Shown: positions 18,061-25,475, counted from the stretch's first letter. The stretch is 64,000 bases of DNA from Streptomyces ardesiacus (GCF_003112575.1 NZ_BEWC01000005.1:558001-622000); one strand, 5' to 3'. A program made the numbers and translations. The notes: generated by a model not told the origin, from the sequence alone.

Positions 18061-18143
18061 TCTTTGTGGTGTGCCCAGCATGGGTATTTCATATTGAGGA
18101 CTGCATTAGGCTTGCATCCGCTCCTCGACCCACCGCCCTCCTC

Positions 18144-18295
18144 AGCTCCCATCCCGTCTGCCGTCGACCCACACACCGTGGAGCGGGCGCGGCTCCTGGC
18201 GTCCAGGTGGAGCGCGCCACTGTACGAACGACCTGGACGCCAGGAGCCGTGTCTGCTCGGCTCTGCCTGGGTCGACGGCAGACGGGATGGGAGCT
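18144..18295. repeat. 152-bp two-tier interrupted palindrome
   Basis: Symmetric layout: a perfect 28-bp outer arm (AGCTCCCATCCCGTCTGCCG plus GTCGACCCA), an 18-nt unpaired stretch, a perfect 19-bp inner arm (CGGCTCCTGGCGTCCAGGT), a 22-nt loop, the inner arm's complement, again 18 unpaired nt, and the outer complement. Equal 18/18 internal bubbles show that the two arms diverged only between the stems, or are kept as a structure. It does not look like an ordinary terminator. Options include an IS/MITE-like relic, a single-strand origin or a regulatory RNA/DNA structure. No gene overlaps it. Confidence 0.85.
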
Positions 18296-18530
18296 CCCCG
18301 CGCCCGCCACACTCGGCCTGGCACTCGCCAGCGGCGCCCCCGCCATCTCGGAGCCTGAGCGCCCCCGCCGGAGGCACTTCTTTGACTCGCGGGTGACTTC
18401 CACGCTTCTGCCCGTTGCACATAGCGCGCCGCCGGGCGCGGCCAGCCGGGGCGAAGACAGGAGGCGGGCCGCGCCGTTGAGGCGGCGCGCGCCCGCGCCG
18501 TGCGCGGGCCTTGATGAAGTAGGGAAAGTC

Positions 18531-18920
18531 TTATCCCGCTGGGATGAGGTGCTTGCCGTCGTGGCTTCGTACGTGGGGGCCGTTGCCGTCCAGGGCGTCC
18601 ATGAGTCTGATCGCGTAGACCTCGGACATGCGGTCGTTGACCTCGTCGGGTGTGAGCCAGGGAGACGGCTGTGGACTCGCTTGAGGTGCGTTCGGTGCCG
18701 CCGGAGGGCTTGCAGCGGAAGACCAGGGCGACGATGCCTCGGGTGGTGTTCTTGTAGACGCCGGTGAGTTCGTCGACCTCGACGTGGATGCCTGTCTCTT
18801 CCCAGACTTCGCGGGCTACGCCGGCTTCTGGGGTTTCGTTGAGTTCGAGTACGCCGCCGGGGAGTTCCCAGGTGCCGTTGTCGGCTCGGCGGATGGCCAG
18901 GAGGCGGCCGTCTTCGCGCC
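18531..18920 (-). pseudogene. Nudix hydrolase remnant (N-terminally truncated, frameshifted)
   Basis: Reading on the minus strand, REDGRLLAIRRADNGTWELP is followed by a perfect Nudix box (GGVLELNETPEAGVAREVWE then ETGI). The frame breaks near 18660-18685: one frame ends in TAVSLAHTRR, while the next gives the expected WLTPDEVNDRMSEVYAIRLM and ends LIPAG-TAA. The N-terminal beta strands before the box are missing, because the sequence switches at about 18918 to the integrase remnant on the other strand. Nonfunctional as it stands. Confidence 0.8.
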
Positions 18921-19702
18921 ACGACGACTCCGGCTACGGATACGGAGTGCAGGGGCGGCGGCGTTGGCAGGCGTACCGCGTGCTGTCGCAGATCATGCGC
19001 TCTGCCGTCGACAACGACATGATCCCGCAGACGCCGTGCAGGGGCGTAAGGCTGCCTCGGATGCCGCAGACCGAGCCGCACATCCTCACATCACTGGAAG
19101 CGTCGCGGATCGTCAAGGGCGCGACCAAGCCGCATGACCTGCTGATCGCGCTCCTCGCGTACGCGGGGCTTCGGGTGGGCGAGGCGTTCGCCCTGCGGCG
19201 CGTGGACGTCGACGTGTCCGGCGGCTTCGTCCTGGTCGACGAGAACCTGGCCGAGGCGAACGGCGCGCTGGTCTTCGACACTCCCAAGTCGCATCAGAAG
19301 CGCCTCCTCCGAGTGGGCGCGTCCCTTGCCAAGCGGCTCGGCCGGCACTTGGAGACTTTGCCCGGAGGGGATGACGCGCTCCTCTTCACGACCCCTGGCG
19401 GCAAGCCCCTGCGCTACAACCAGTGGCGCAAGGCGTACTTCGATCCTTCTGTCTCGGCTGCTGGCCTGACCGATGTCACTCCGCATGATCTGCGTGCCTC
19501 TCACGGCACTTGGATCGCCGATCGGTACGGCGTGATGACCGCTGCCCATCGACTCGGCCATTCGAACGCGAGCATCACGACCCGGCACTATGCCCGGCCG
19601 GTCGCCGGTCGTGATGACCAGGTCGCCGAAGCGGCGGACTCCTGGCTCAGCGGCAGCGAAGACAATGACGACGGCTCCGCTGCGGTGCCTGCTCAGACGT
19701 GA
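18919..19702 (+). pseudogene. 5'-truncated tyrosine recombinase (integrase), catalytic domain only
   Basis: The C-terminal catalytic domain is complete, with Arg I in AYAGLRVGEA, the H-x-x-R box in TPHDLRASH, LGHSNASITTRHYA with the last His and the nucleophile Tyr, and a normal end. The N-terminal core-binding domain is gone; homology starts abruptly about 18919, back to back with the Nudix remnant. An internal ATG at 18986 could still give about 239 residues (RSAVDNDMIPQTPCRGVRLP ...), but without the SAM-like arm-binding domain normal integration or excision is unlikely. It is the probable remains of the enzyme that put the island into tRNA-Ser. Confidence 0.83.
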
Positions 19703-19716
19703 TCTAGAGTCCGTCT

Positions 19717-19890
19717 TCAAACGGATCTCGCCCAGAGCAGGAATGCCGCCAGACTGACCGCTGCTTCGTAGGAGGTGGCGGTCTTGTCGTATCTGGTCGC
19801 GGTACCGCGGAGCCTTTGGCCGGTGGAAACAGCGCTCGGCCACGTTGCGTCGGCGATAGACCTGCCAGTGGCCGGCCGCCGTCCATTATC
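19717..19890 (-). pseudogene. 3' fragment of an IS5-type DDE transposase gene
   Basis: On the minus strand, HWQVYRRRNVAERCFHR continues after a frameshift as RGTATRYDKTATSYEAAVSL then AAFLLWARSV-stop. This is the familiar C terminus of IS5-family transposases (YRRRNVVERxFxRLK...RYDKTA). Everything upstream is missing, so it is a relic. It marks a second, independent insertion and deletion event between the integrase and attR. Confidence 0.8.
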
Positions 19891-19966
19891 GGTCTATGAC
19901 GAGTCGATCAGCACCCACCCCTTCACCACCCACCCGACCAGGGGTGATCTTCCTGTTGTGCGGTAC

Positions 19967-21247
19967 TCAGCCCTCGGTGGGGTAGGCGAGGAGCTCACCG
20001 TCCACCAGGACCAGGCCCTGGTACTCGTTTACCAATACCGGAGCTACGTCGAGTCCGGCTGGCCTGTCCTTGCCGGTCCGGGCGTCAAGGGCCACCGCGG
20101 TGTTCGACGAGGCCCGAGCGTAGATCCTGCCGTGCCAGCATGCTGTGACCTTGGGGGCGAAACGGCCGTCAGCCTGGCCGTCCTCCAGCCGCCAGAGTTC
20201 CTTGCCGCTGGTGGAGTCCAGGGCGACGAGAAGGCTCTGAGACGTGCAGACAAGAGTCTTGGCCTGGTCGAACGGGCAGCTCAAACTGTCCAGGCCCTTG
20301 GGCACGTCCGCCTGTACCTTGCCGGTGCCAGGCTTCAGGAGCCGGTCGAAGCGCGTGCCCTCGTCGCCGGCGTAGCCCCGCACCCGGACGAGGGACGGGC
20401 CAGCAGATTCGACGGTGGTGTCACCGATGTACTTCTCTGTCCGCCACTTCTCCTTGCCGGTGGCCGGATCGAGACCGGCCAGCTGGTCGGGGCCGAGTCC
20501 GTCAAGAATGTCGACGCCTACCGCGGCCTCCGCGGTGACGGCCCGCGTCCGAATGTTCTGTGCTGTCCACCGCACCTGGTGGGTGGCGATGTCGATACCG
20601 GCCGTCATCGCGTTATAGCCGGTGTGCACGGTCACGATCACATTGCCTCCCGCGAAGCCGACCACGTGAGCCTCAGGCGTGGAGCTGTCCCTCTGTGCCC
20701 ATGCTCGCGGGATTTTGATCGGTGTGCTCCAGGCGGCCTTTCCTGTTTCTGGCATGGTGGCGACGACCTCAAGCTCCATCGAGGGAGCCTGTGTTCCGGC
20801 GCCAGGCTGTCTGGTGACGAACGGCGTCACTACCAGGGAGCCGTCGGCCGACACGAGCGGCGCGGTCGCATCATCGTCCTCGCCCAGGGCTTCCGCGCGC
20901 GGGCGCGCCACCGCCACCACCTTTCCGGTGGTCAAGTCCACGGTCTGCATCCGGCCGGCGGAAGCCACATACGCCGACGTACGGTGCAAGGCCACCGCGA
21001 GGTCACGCACATCGCCCAGCAGATTGGTCCGGCCCGCCGTCGCCTCCGGCGGCAGGGCCACCGCTCCCCGAGCCGTGAACGACTCTGGCGGATCATGCGG
21101 AACGCGCTCCGGCTTCCCCTTTTCAGCGGGCCCCTTCGAGGAGGAAGCCGACGGCACCCCGTCTGCCGGACCTCTGTCCGCCGGTGAGTTGCAGGCCGAA
21201 AGGCCAATGGCGAGAAGTGCAACGAAACAAAACCGCCGCGCGCGCAT
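19967..21247 (-). CDS. PQQ-like beta-propeller lipoprotein
   Basis: A 426-residue exported protein. The signal peptide (MRARRFCFVALLAIGLSAC) has lipobox LSAC, so Cys19 should be lipidated. A Pro/Ser-rich linker leads to repeated propeller blades with motifs such as DLTTGKVV, DIATHQVRW, DPATGKEKWRTE, DSTSGKELWRLE and DARTGKDRP. These resemble BamB/PQQ-dehydrogenase-like WD-type repeats used for protein contacts outside the cell. I started at the ATG with GGAAAGGGAG upstream; a longer frame adds 20 unlikely residues. It is cargo inside the island next to attR. Function unknown; surface binding or envelope assembly is plausible. Confidence 0.82.
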   Translation of the reverse strand: MRARRFCFVALLAIGLSACNSPADRGPADGVPSASSSKGPAEKGKPERVPHDPPESFTARGAVALPPEATAGRTNLLGDVRDLAVALHRTSAYVASAGRMQTVDLTTGKVVAVARPRAEALGEDDDATAPLVSADGSLVVTPFVTRQPGAGTQAPSMELEVVATMPETGKAAWSTPIKIPRAWAQRDSSTPEAHVVGFAGGNVIVTVHTGYNAMTAGIDIATHQVRWTAQNIRTRAVTAEAAVGVDILDGLGPDQLAGLDPATGKEKWRTEKYIGDTTVESAGPSLVRVRGYAGDEGTRFDRLLKPGTGKVQADVPKGLDSLSCPFDQAKTLVCTSQSLLVALDSTSGKELWRLEDGQADGRFAPKVTACWHGRIYARASSNTAVALDARTGKDRPAGLDVAPVLVNEYQGLVLVDGELLAYPTEG

Positions 21248-21551
21248 GAACTCCCTTTCCACCCGCAGCGAGGCAACGCTGCCGCTGATGATCAAACCGC
21301 AGCATGTCACGACCCGCTCACGGTCAGTTGAGGTGCTCGGACACTGGCCGAAAGTCGACGAACTAGCCGCGCGCCCCGATAGCCGTGGCTGGGGTGTTCG
21401 CTATCGGAGAGGTACGCCGAGCACGACAAGAGATGCGATCAGGTGCTGGGGCACGTAGCGGGCACGCCGCCGAGGACGACGGCCGGATCTGGCAGCGCAC
21501 AAGCCTCTGAGCTGCGAAAGAGATCACAACCTGCCCGACGAGCGAAAGGTT

Positions 21552-21629
21552 TTGAAAACCGTCGTGGCGCAAGTCACCGTGGGTTCAAATCCCACACCCA
21601 CCGCGGTGTTTGACGGCCCCTGACCAGGC
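21552..21629 (+). repeat. attR: 78-bp direct repeat of the tRNA-Ser 3' part
   Basis: Identical to 11884-11961. The sequence 5' of the repeat (GACGAGCGAAAGGT) does not rebuild a tRNA 5' half, so this copy is not a tRNA gene. It still includes the T arm, acceptor 3' strand and terminator hairpin. Confidence 0.93.
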
Positions 21630-21699
21630 TTTACGGTCGGGGGCCGTCGTGGAGCAGTCGCTGATACGACTTGGGAAGCAACTGCCGATCCGCAGGACG

Positions 21700-21960
21700 T
21701 GTTGGAGGTCCGTGCCGGATCGGGCGCGTGAGCAGCCCGATGGTCGTCGTTCCGTGTGGACGTGAAGGCCGTTGGCAGGCAGGGCGACCGGGAGAGCACG
21801 ACCGACGCCAAAGTGCCGACCCATGCGGAATCGCTGCCCGGTTCGGTATCAACGAGGCCGATCTGTGTGTCCGGTCAGAAGACCGTGCTCGTCACGCACA
21901 TCCGGCGGACGTACTGCAGCGACCAGCGGACGCCGACGACGGCTCTGCGGGTGCCCCTTC
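21700..21960 (+). pseudogene. Fragments of a second GntR/UTRA regulator gene
   Basis: Pieces such as DVKAVGRQGDRESTTDAKVP and VLVTHIRRTYCSDQ match the island regulator at 12091-12849 (DMKAVGRQGDWESRTDAKVP and ALVTHIRRTYYSDQ), here on the plus strand and broken by frameshifts and deletions. They lie outside attR. The best reading is debris of a second, related element once integrated in tandem at the same tRNA. Confidence 0.75.
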
Positions 21961-21983
21961 GGCTTGACTGCCGTGCGACTCGA

Positions 21984-22022
21984 TTGGACGGCCCCTGACC
22001 ATGCACCTGGCCGGGGGCCGCC
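21984..22022 (+). repeat. Degenerate third copy of the att/terminator segment
   Basis: TTGGACGGCCCCTGACCATG followed by CACCTGGCCGGGGGCCGCC resembles the distal part of attL/attR (TTTGACGGCCCCTGACCAGG ... GGTCGGGGGCCGTC), including the hairpin. It lies right after the regulator debris. It may be the outer attachment end of an older tandem element, or only a similar terminator. Confidence 0.5.
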
Positions 22023-22075
22023 TTCTTGCCCGAATCCTTGGACGTTCCGGCCCGGCCCGCGGTAGAACCCAGTGT

Positions 22076-22585
22076 GTGACCGTCTTCTACTGCGTCAAGT
22101 GCGGGATCGCCCTCACCGGGGACCTGGTGGCGCTCCCGGCCGTTCCGCGAGTGGATGACCCGGACGATGGCAGGGACGCGAAGACCGGTCGGGCTCGCTC
22201 CACCGTCCCCAACGGGCATTACGCCATCGACCCCGAGCCGTGGGGCGCCCCGTTCGTCGTCATCGATGAGCCCCGTCGCCTCGTCCGCAGCGGTGGGCGC
22301 GAGCTGCTGCGGGTTGCCAGTACGGGCGTCACGGTGTCTGCCGGGCGGCGTGACAGCTTCGTCGTACACCCGGACGAGGTCTTGCCGCGCCTCGAACCTT
22401 TCGCGCTGGGGAACAACTGGCTCGGGTGCTGCGGGCCCACTGGTGCGCATGGCCCCAATCTGGCGTGTTGCTGTGGTTCCCGCCTGGCCACCTGGGCGGC
22501 CGACTGCCTGGGCCCGAACGAACTCCACCTCGACCCGGTCCGTGTCTACGCCTGGCATGGGAAGGGACCGGCAGACGGCCAGTGA
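22076..22585 (+). CDS. Cys-rich protein of unknown function
   Basis: A 169-residue protein starting at GTG (VTVFYCVKCG). It has an N-terminal C-x-x-C pair, and near the C terminus a second Cys cluster (WLGCCGPTGAHGPNLACCCG, then ADCLGP). That spacing suggests a structural zinc site. I recognise no named domain, though similar streptomycete hypotheticals exist. The frame extends further upstream, but the earlier starts fall in the island debris. It is the first apparently normal core gene after the island and converges on the prim-pol gene. Confidence 0.7.
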   Translation: MTVFYCVKCGIALTGDLVALPAVPRVDDPDDGRDAKTGRARSTVPNGHYAIDPEPWGAPFVVIDEPRRLVRSGGRELLRVASTGVTVSAGRRDSFVVHPDEVLPRLEPFALGNNWLGCCGPTGAHGPNLACCCGSRLATWAADCLGPNELHLDPVRVYAWHGKGPADGQ

Positions 22586-22715
22586 CCAACTGGCACATGA
22601 GGCACGGCCTTGTCCGAAGGGCAGTGCCACGTGATGCTGTCGGCGGCGGACGCGGCCGGTCTGGGGAGCGACGGTGCTCACGGGTGGCTGCAGCTGTTCA
22701 GGGCGGCCGGTTCCG

Positions 22716-23594
22716 TCAGGGGCGCCGGGTCGTCATGCGGGCCGCCGAGGCGATCGTCGCGCGGGCCTCGCGTTCGGGCAGGCCGGTGGTGCGCGCGGCT
22801 TCCAGCAGCGGGGTCAGCAGGGCCGGGCCGATGCCGTTCTCGTAGGCGCGGCAGGCCGCCCAGAAGAGGCGGGTGTTGCGCTGGCCCTCGTGCGCGGCGA
22901 GGACGAACTGGACCAGGCCCCGGCCGCCCGCCACCGGCTCACCGCCCCCGGCACGCCGCACGGGGGGCGGGAGCAGCAGGCGGAGGAGGGCCCGCGGGCA
23001 GGGCGCGGGAGCCAGGTGGGCCGTGCCGGGGAGGGGCGTGTAGGTGCCGTGGCGGGTGCGGGAGCCGGGGCCGACCAGGTAGCCGCCGGCGCCCCGGACG
23101 TCGATGCCGGGGGCGAGGCGGCCGGCCGAGTTGGGGACGACGGTGTCGGGCGGACCGGTGAGCCAGAGGTGGCGGCCTCCGCCGGGGGTGAGGACGACGA
23201 CCGTGGGCGGGATCGTGAACAGGTGGCGCAGGGCCAGTTCGCGCAGTGCGGTCGAGGAGGCGGGCTCCGGCTCGCCGGGCCTCGCGTCCAGGTCGACGCC
23301 GATCAGGTGGTGCGGCGGCAGACCGCAGGCGATGCCGTACCCCGTGGCCCAGGGTGCGGCGGCGAACAGGGCGCGGATGCGGGCCGGGTCGGTCGAGGCG
23401 TCGTGGACACCGTGGCCGAAGCGGCCGCACTCGCCGCGGCAGGGGACGGGCCCGGGGGCCGGGGCGCCGCGGTGCGGGGAGCGCAGCGCGGGGAGCTTGG
23501 TGCGGGCCAGCGGGATGACGGCCAGCCCGCGTTCCGCGGCTGACAGGGCGTGGGCGAGGGCCAGCGTCGTGGCCCGCCGGTCGGTGGTCGCCAT
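22716..23594 (-). CDS. Stand-alone bifunctional DNA primase/polymerase (prim-pol, AEP)
   Basis: A 292-residue protein with an intact prim-pol domain. It shows the Asp pair D101-x-D103 (IGVDLDA), the R-H motif (GGGRHLWL, H142), and D165-x-R in GIDVRGAGGYLVGPGS. The Cys-rich N-terminal segment CRGECGRFGHGVHD replaces the usual C-G-x-C-GKHP. Such domains usually sit on plasmid or phage replication helicases; here there is no helicase part, only a helical C terminus (about 215-290). It may be a repair or accessory polymerase, or a domesticated plasmid gene. It lies just outside the decayed tandem element, so an origin from mobile DNA is possible. Confidence 0.82.
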   Translation of the reverse strand: MATTDRRATTLALAHALSAAERGLAVIPLARTKLPALRSPHRGAPAPGPVPCRGECGRFGHGVHDASTDPARIRALFAAAPWATGYGIACGLPPHHLIGVDLDARPGEPEPASSTALRELALRHLFTIPPTVVVLTPGGGRHLWLTGPPDTVVPNSAGRLAPGIDVRGAGGYLVGPGSRTRHGTYTPLPGTAHLAPAPCPRALLRLLLPPPVRRAGGGEPVAGGRGLVQFVLAAHEGQRNTRLFWAACRAYENGIGPALLTPLLEAARTTGLPEREARATIASAARMTTRRP

Positions 23595-23956
23595 GGGTCT
23601 ATGGTCGTACGTATGTTCGATGAAGGGAAGAGGTGGAGGTGTGACACGCCGGGGAGGGGCGGACGGGGAGAAATAGTGACGGAACGCTTCACCTCTTGTG
23701 GGGCTTGGGGTGGGGCTGTCCTCTGTGTGCCCGGATGGTACGGAAGGGAAGCAAAGGGGTTTATCGACTTGTCCTCACGCTTGAGAGCGAATCGGTGCTT
23801 CCGGGGTGGTTCACCGGGATCCGTTGGGCAATTCTGATCACGCGACGTCGTGCACAGCGTCGAGGCGGTCGGCCAACTGCCTTGGCACCAGTCCCGGTTC
23901 ACGTACTTCACGCGTTGTCGGCTGAAGCCGGTGCGCACTTGTTCTGGAGGAACAAC
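23595..23956. other. 362-bp divergent promoter region
   Basis: Lies between the divergent prim-pol and small secreted-protein genes. No coding frame with codon bias is seen. The upstream part is A/T-richer (about 23690-23830), consistent with a regulated promoter for the secreted protein, whose ribosome site GGAGG is at 23946-23950. Confidence 0.5.
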
Positions 23957-24283
23957 ATGGCAAGCATCCGTACCGCCCGTGTCGTCGCCGCCGTCGCCGC
24001 CCTCCCGCTCGCCGTCGCGCTCTTCGGCGGGGTCGCGACGGCGGACAACGGCGCCTTCGCGGACGACGGATCGAGTGCGACCGCCGCCAGCGCCAACGCC
24101 GGCATCCTCGGCAGCGGCGTCGGCGACGACAACAACGGCAACTCGTCCACCACGCAGCAGCAGGCGGTCGGCTCGGGGGCATCGAACCAGAGCAACACCG
24201 CGCAGGTCGACGGTTCCGCGTTCACGGCGATCAATCAGGGCAACGAGAACGTGGCCGTCAGCTTCTCCCCGCTGTGGTGGTGA
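23957..24283 (+). CDS. Small secreted Asn/Gln/Ser-rich protein
   Basis: A 108-residue protein with a clear Sec signal peptide (MASIRTARVVAAVAALPLAV ... ATA, cleavage before about residue 30). The mature part of about 79 residues is rich in Asn, Gln, Ser, Gly and Asp (DDNNGNSSTTQQQ, SGASNQSNTAQ) and ends SFSPLWW. It has no Cys, so it is not a standard chaplin, and it lacks rodlin sequence. Composition and beta-prone tail suggest a surface-active or self-assembling peptide of the hyphal surface; that is inference. ATG with GGAGG 6 nt upstream; a strong terminator follows, so it is monocistronic. Confidence 0.8.
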   Translation: MASIRTARVVAAVAALPLAVALFGGVATADNGAFADDGSSATAASANAGILGSGVGDDNNGNSSTTQQQAVGSGASNQSNTAQVDGSAFTAINQGNENVAVSFSPLWW

Positions 24284-24286
24284 GCT

Positions 24287-24324
24287 GAGGGGCCGGCGCG
24301 GGTGCGCTGCCGCGCCGGCCCCTC
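24287..24324 (+). terminator. Strong hairpin after the secreted-protein gene
   Basis: A perfect 15-bp stem (GAGGGGCCGGCGCGG) with an 8-nt loop, starting 4 bp after the stop codon. Such a tight strong terminator fits a highly expressed short transcript. Confidence 0.85.
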
Positions 24325-24690
24325 GGTTCCTTGTGCGGGTGTGCTTCATGGGGTCGCAGTGCGTCCGGGCGGCGGTGCTTCGGTACCGTCGCCCGGACGT
24401 TTTCGTTTCTTCGGCGGGAGCCCCCGCAGCTTTCCCCAGGGTGTCCCCGCATGTCCCCGTGTGTCCCCGCCGTGTCTCCGGCGGGAGTCCCCCGCCGTTC
24501 CCGCGGCGGGCGTTCCCGTCGTTCCCGGGCGGGACCGGCCCGGGGCCCTCAGGGTCAACCCGCAGTACGCCGCCTCACCCACTCCACCTACAGGAGGTGG
24601 GGCCACCACCACCCCTACAACCTGAGGGGGACTCTGCTTCGGGACCTGCGGCCGATCCGCCGGAGGGCCCCGCGCTCATAGCGTTGAGCC
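24325..24690. other. 366-bp intergenic region upstream of the sigma gene
   Basis: No coding frame with codon support. It includes repeated GTGTCCCCG-type phrases (24440-24475) and a small hairpin CCACCT-ACAGG-AGGTGG (24585-24601) that could mimic or mask a ribosome site. The promoter of the ECF sigma gene should lie here. Confidence 0.45.
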
Positions 24691-25329
24691 ATGACCGCAC
24701 CTGTCTGCACCAGCGCTTCGAACGCCGCCACCGCCACGGCGCCGGCCATGGCGATGGCCACGGCGTCGACCCCGGTCCCGGCCTCCGCCGCAGCCCTGGC
24801 CACGGCCGTCACGAGGGCGCAGACCTTCCCGTACCCGTCGTTCTCGTCGTACGTCGAGGCCCGCCAGCCGGTGCTGCTGCGCACCGCCCGCTCGCTCACC
24901 GCGAACCCGAGCGACGCGGAGGACCTGCTGCAGACCGCGCTCACCAAGACGTACGTGGCCTGGGAGCGCATCGAGGACCATCGCGCCCTGGACGGTTACG
25001 TGCGCCGGGCGCTGGTGAACACCCGGACCTCGCAGTGGCGCAAGCGGAAGGTCGACGAGTTCGCCTGCGACGAGCTGCCCGAGCCGGAGCCCCTGTCCGG
25101 CGCCGACGACCCGGCGGAGCGGCAGGCCCTGCACGACGCGATGTGGCGGGCGATCATGAAGCTGCCCGCGCGGCAGCGGGCGATGGTCGTCCTCAGGTAC
25201 TACGAGGACCTCAGCGAGGCCCGGACGGCCGAAGTGCTGGGGGTTTCCGTGGGCACCGTGAAGTCGGCGGTCTCCCGGGCCCTCGGCAAGCTCCGCGAGG
25301 ACCCTGAGCTGGGGTTTGTCCGGTCCTGA
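24691..25329 (+). CDS. ECF sigma factor of the SigE family
   Basis: A 212-residue sigma-70 family protein. The N-terminal 45 residues are Ala/Thr-rich, followed by region 2 (about 50-115; VLLRTARSLTANPSDAEDLL then QTALTKTYVAWERI) and region 4 (about 150-205; LPARQRAMVVLRYYEDLSEA ... VLGVSVGTVKSAVSRALGKL). It matches the actinobacterial SigE-type ECF group. No anti-sigma factor gene is adjacent, so control must be transcriptional, by a distant partner or via the N-terminal extension. The ATG lies behind a region with no strong Shine-Dalgarno, so a start a few codons away cannot be excluded. Confidence 0.87.
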   Translation: MTAPVCTSASNAATATAPAMAMATASTPVPASAAALATAVTRAQTFPYPSFSSYVEARQPVLLRTARSLTANPSDAEDLLQTALTKTYVAWERIEDHRALDGYVRRALVNTRTSQWRKRKVDEFACDELPEPEPLSGADDPAERQALHDAMWRAIMKLPARQRAMVVLRYYEDLSEARTAEVLGVSVGTVKSAVSRALGKLREDPELGFVRS

Positions 25330-25399
25330 GCCGGTCTGTGAGCCCTGGGTGGGATCGCGTGTCCGTCCCCGCCCGGTGATCGATCGTCCGGGACTAGTG

Positions 25400-25417
25400 A
25401 CATACCGCGCGGTATGT
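25400..25417. promoter_or_regulatory. 18-bp perfect palindromic operator upstream of the acyl-CoA ligase
   Basis: ACATACCGCGCGGTATGT is a perfect inverted repeat 58 bp before the ligase start. TACCG...CGGTA half-sites are typical of TetR-type regulators of lipid genes. No regulator gene is adjacent, so the binder is encoded elsewhere. It probably overlaps the promoter. Confidence 0.7.
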
Positions 25418-25475
25418 GCGCAGAATCAGCGCAACCCTTACCGCCGCGTAGGCAATGTCGCCCCGGGAGGACACC

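Larger units (their letters stand above)
11884..21629. mobile_element. Decayed integrative element / genomic island in tRNA-Ser
   Basis: The interval is bounded by 78-bp perfect direct repeats that begin in the tRNA-Ser anticodon loop, the classical target of tyrosine recombinases. It carries a GntR/UTRA regulator with a palindromic operator and an operon of small proteins of the kind found in actinomycete integrative elements (AICEs), then a second GntR, a PARIS-like pair, a 5'-truncated integrase, an IS fragment and a lipoprotein gene. I see no RepSA-type replication initiator, no FtsK/TraSA-like translocase and no complete integrase. It is therefore probably immobile unless helped in trans. 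Confidence 0.85.

Noticed and set aside
17964..18767. A 267-codon plus-strand frame after the PARIS-like pair
   Set aside because: It runs through the terminator, the 152-bp palindrome and the antisense of the Nudix remnant. Its repeated-looking peptide phrases are the two arms of the palindrome, not a protein repeat.
23957..24283. Identification of the small secreted protein as a chaplin or rodlin
   Set aside because: No Cys pair and no chaplin GN-rich core pattern, and no rodlin sequence. Kept only as a secreted protein of unknown function.
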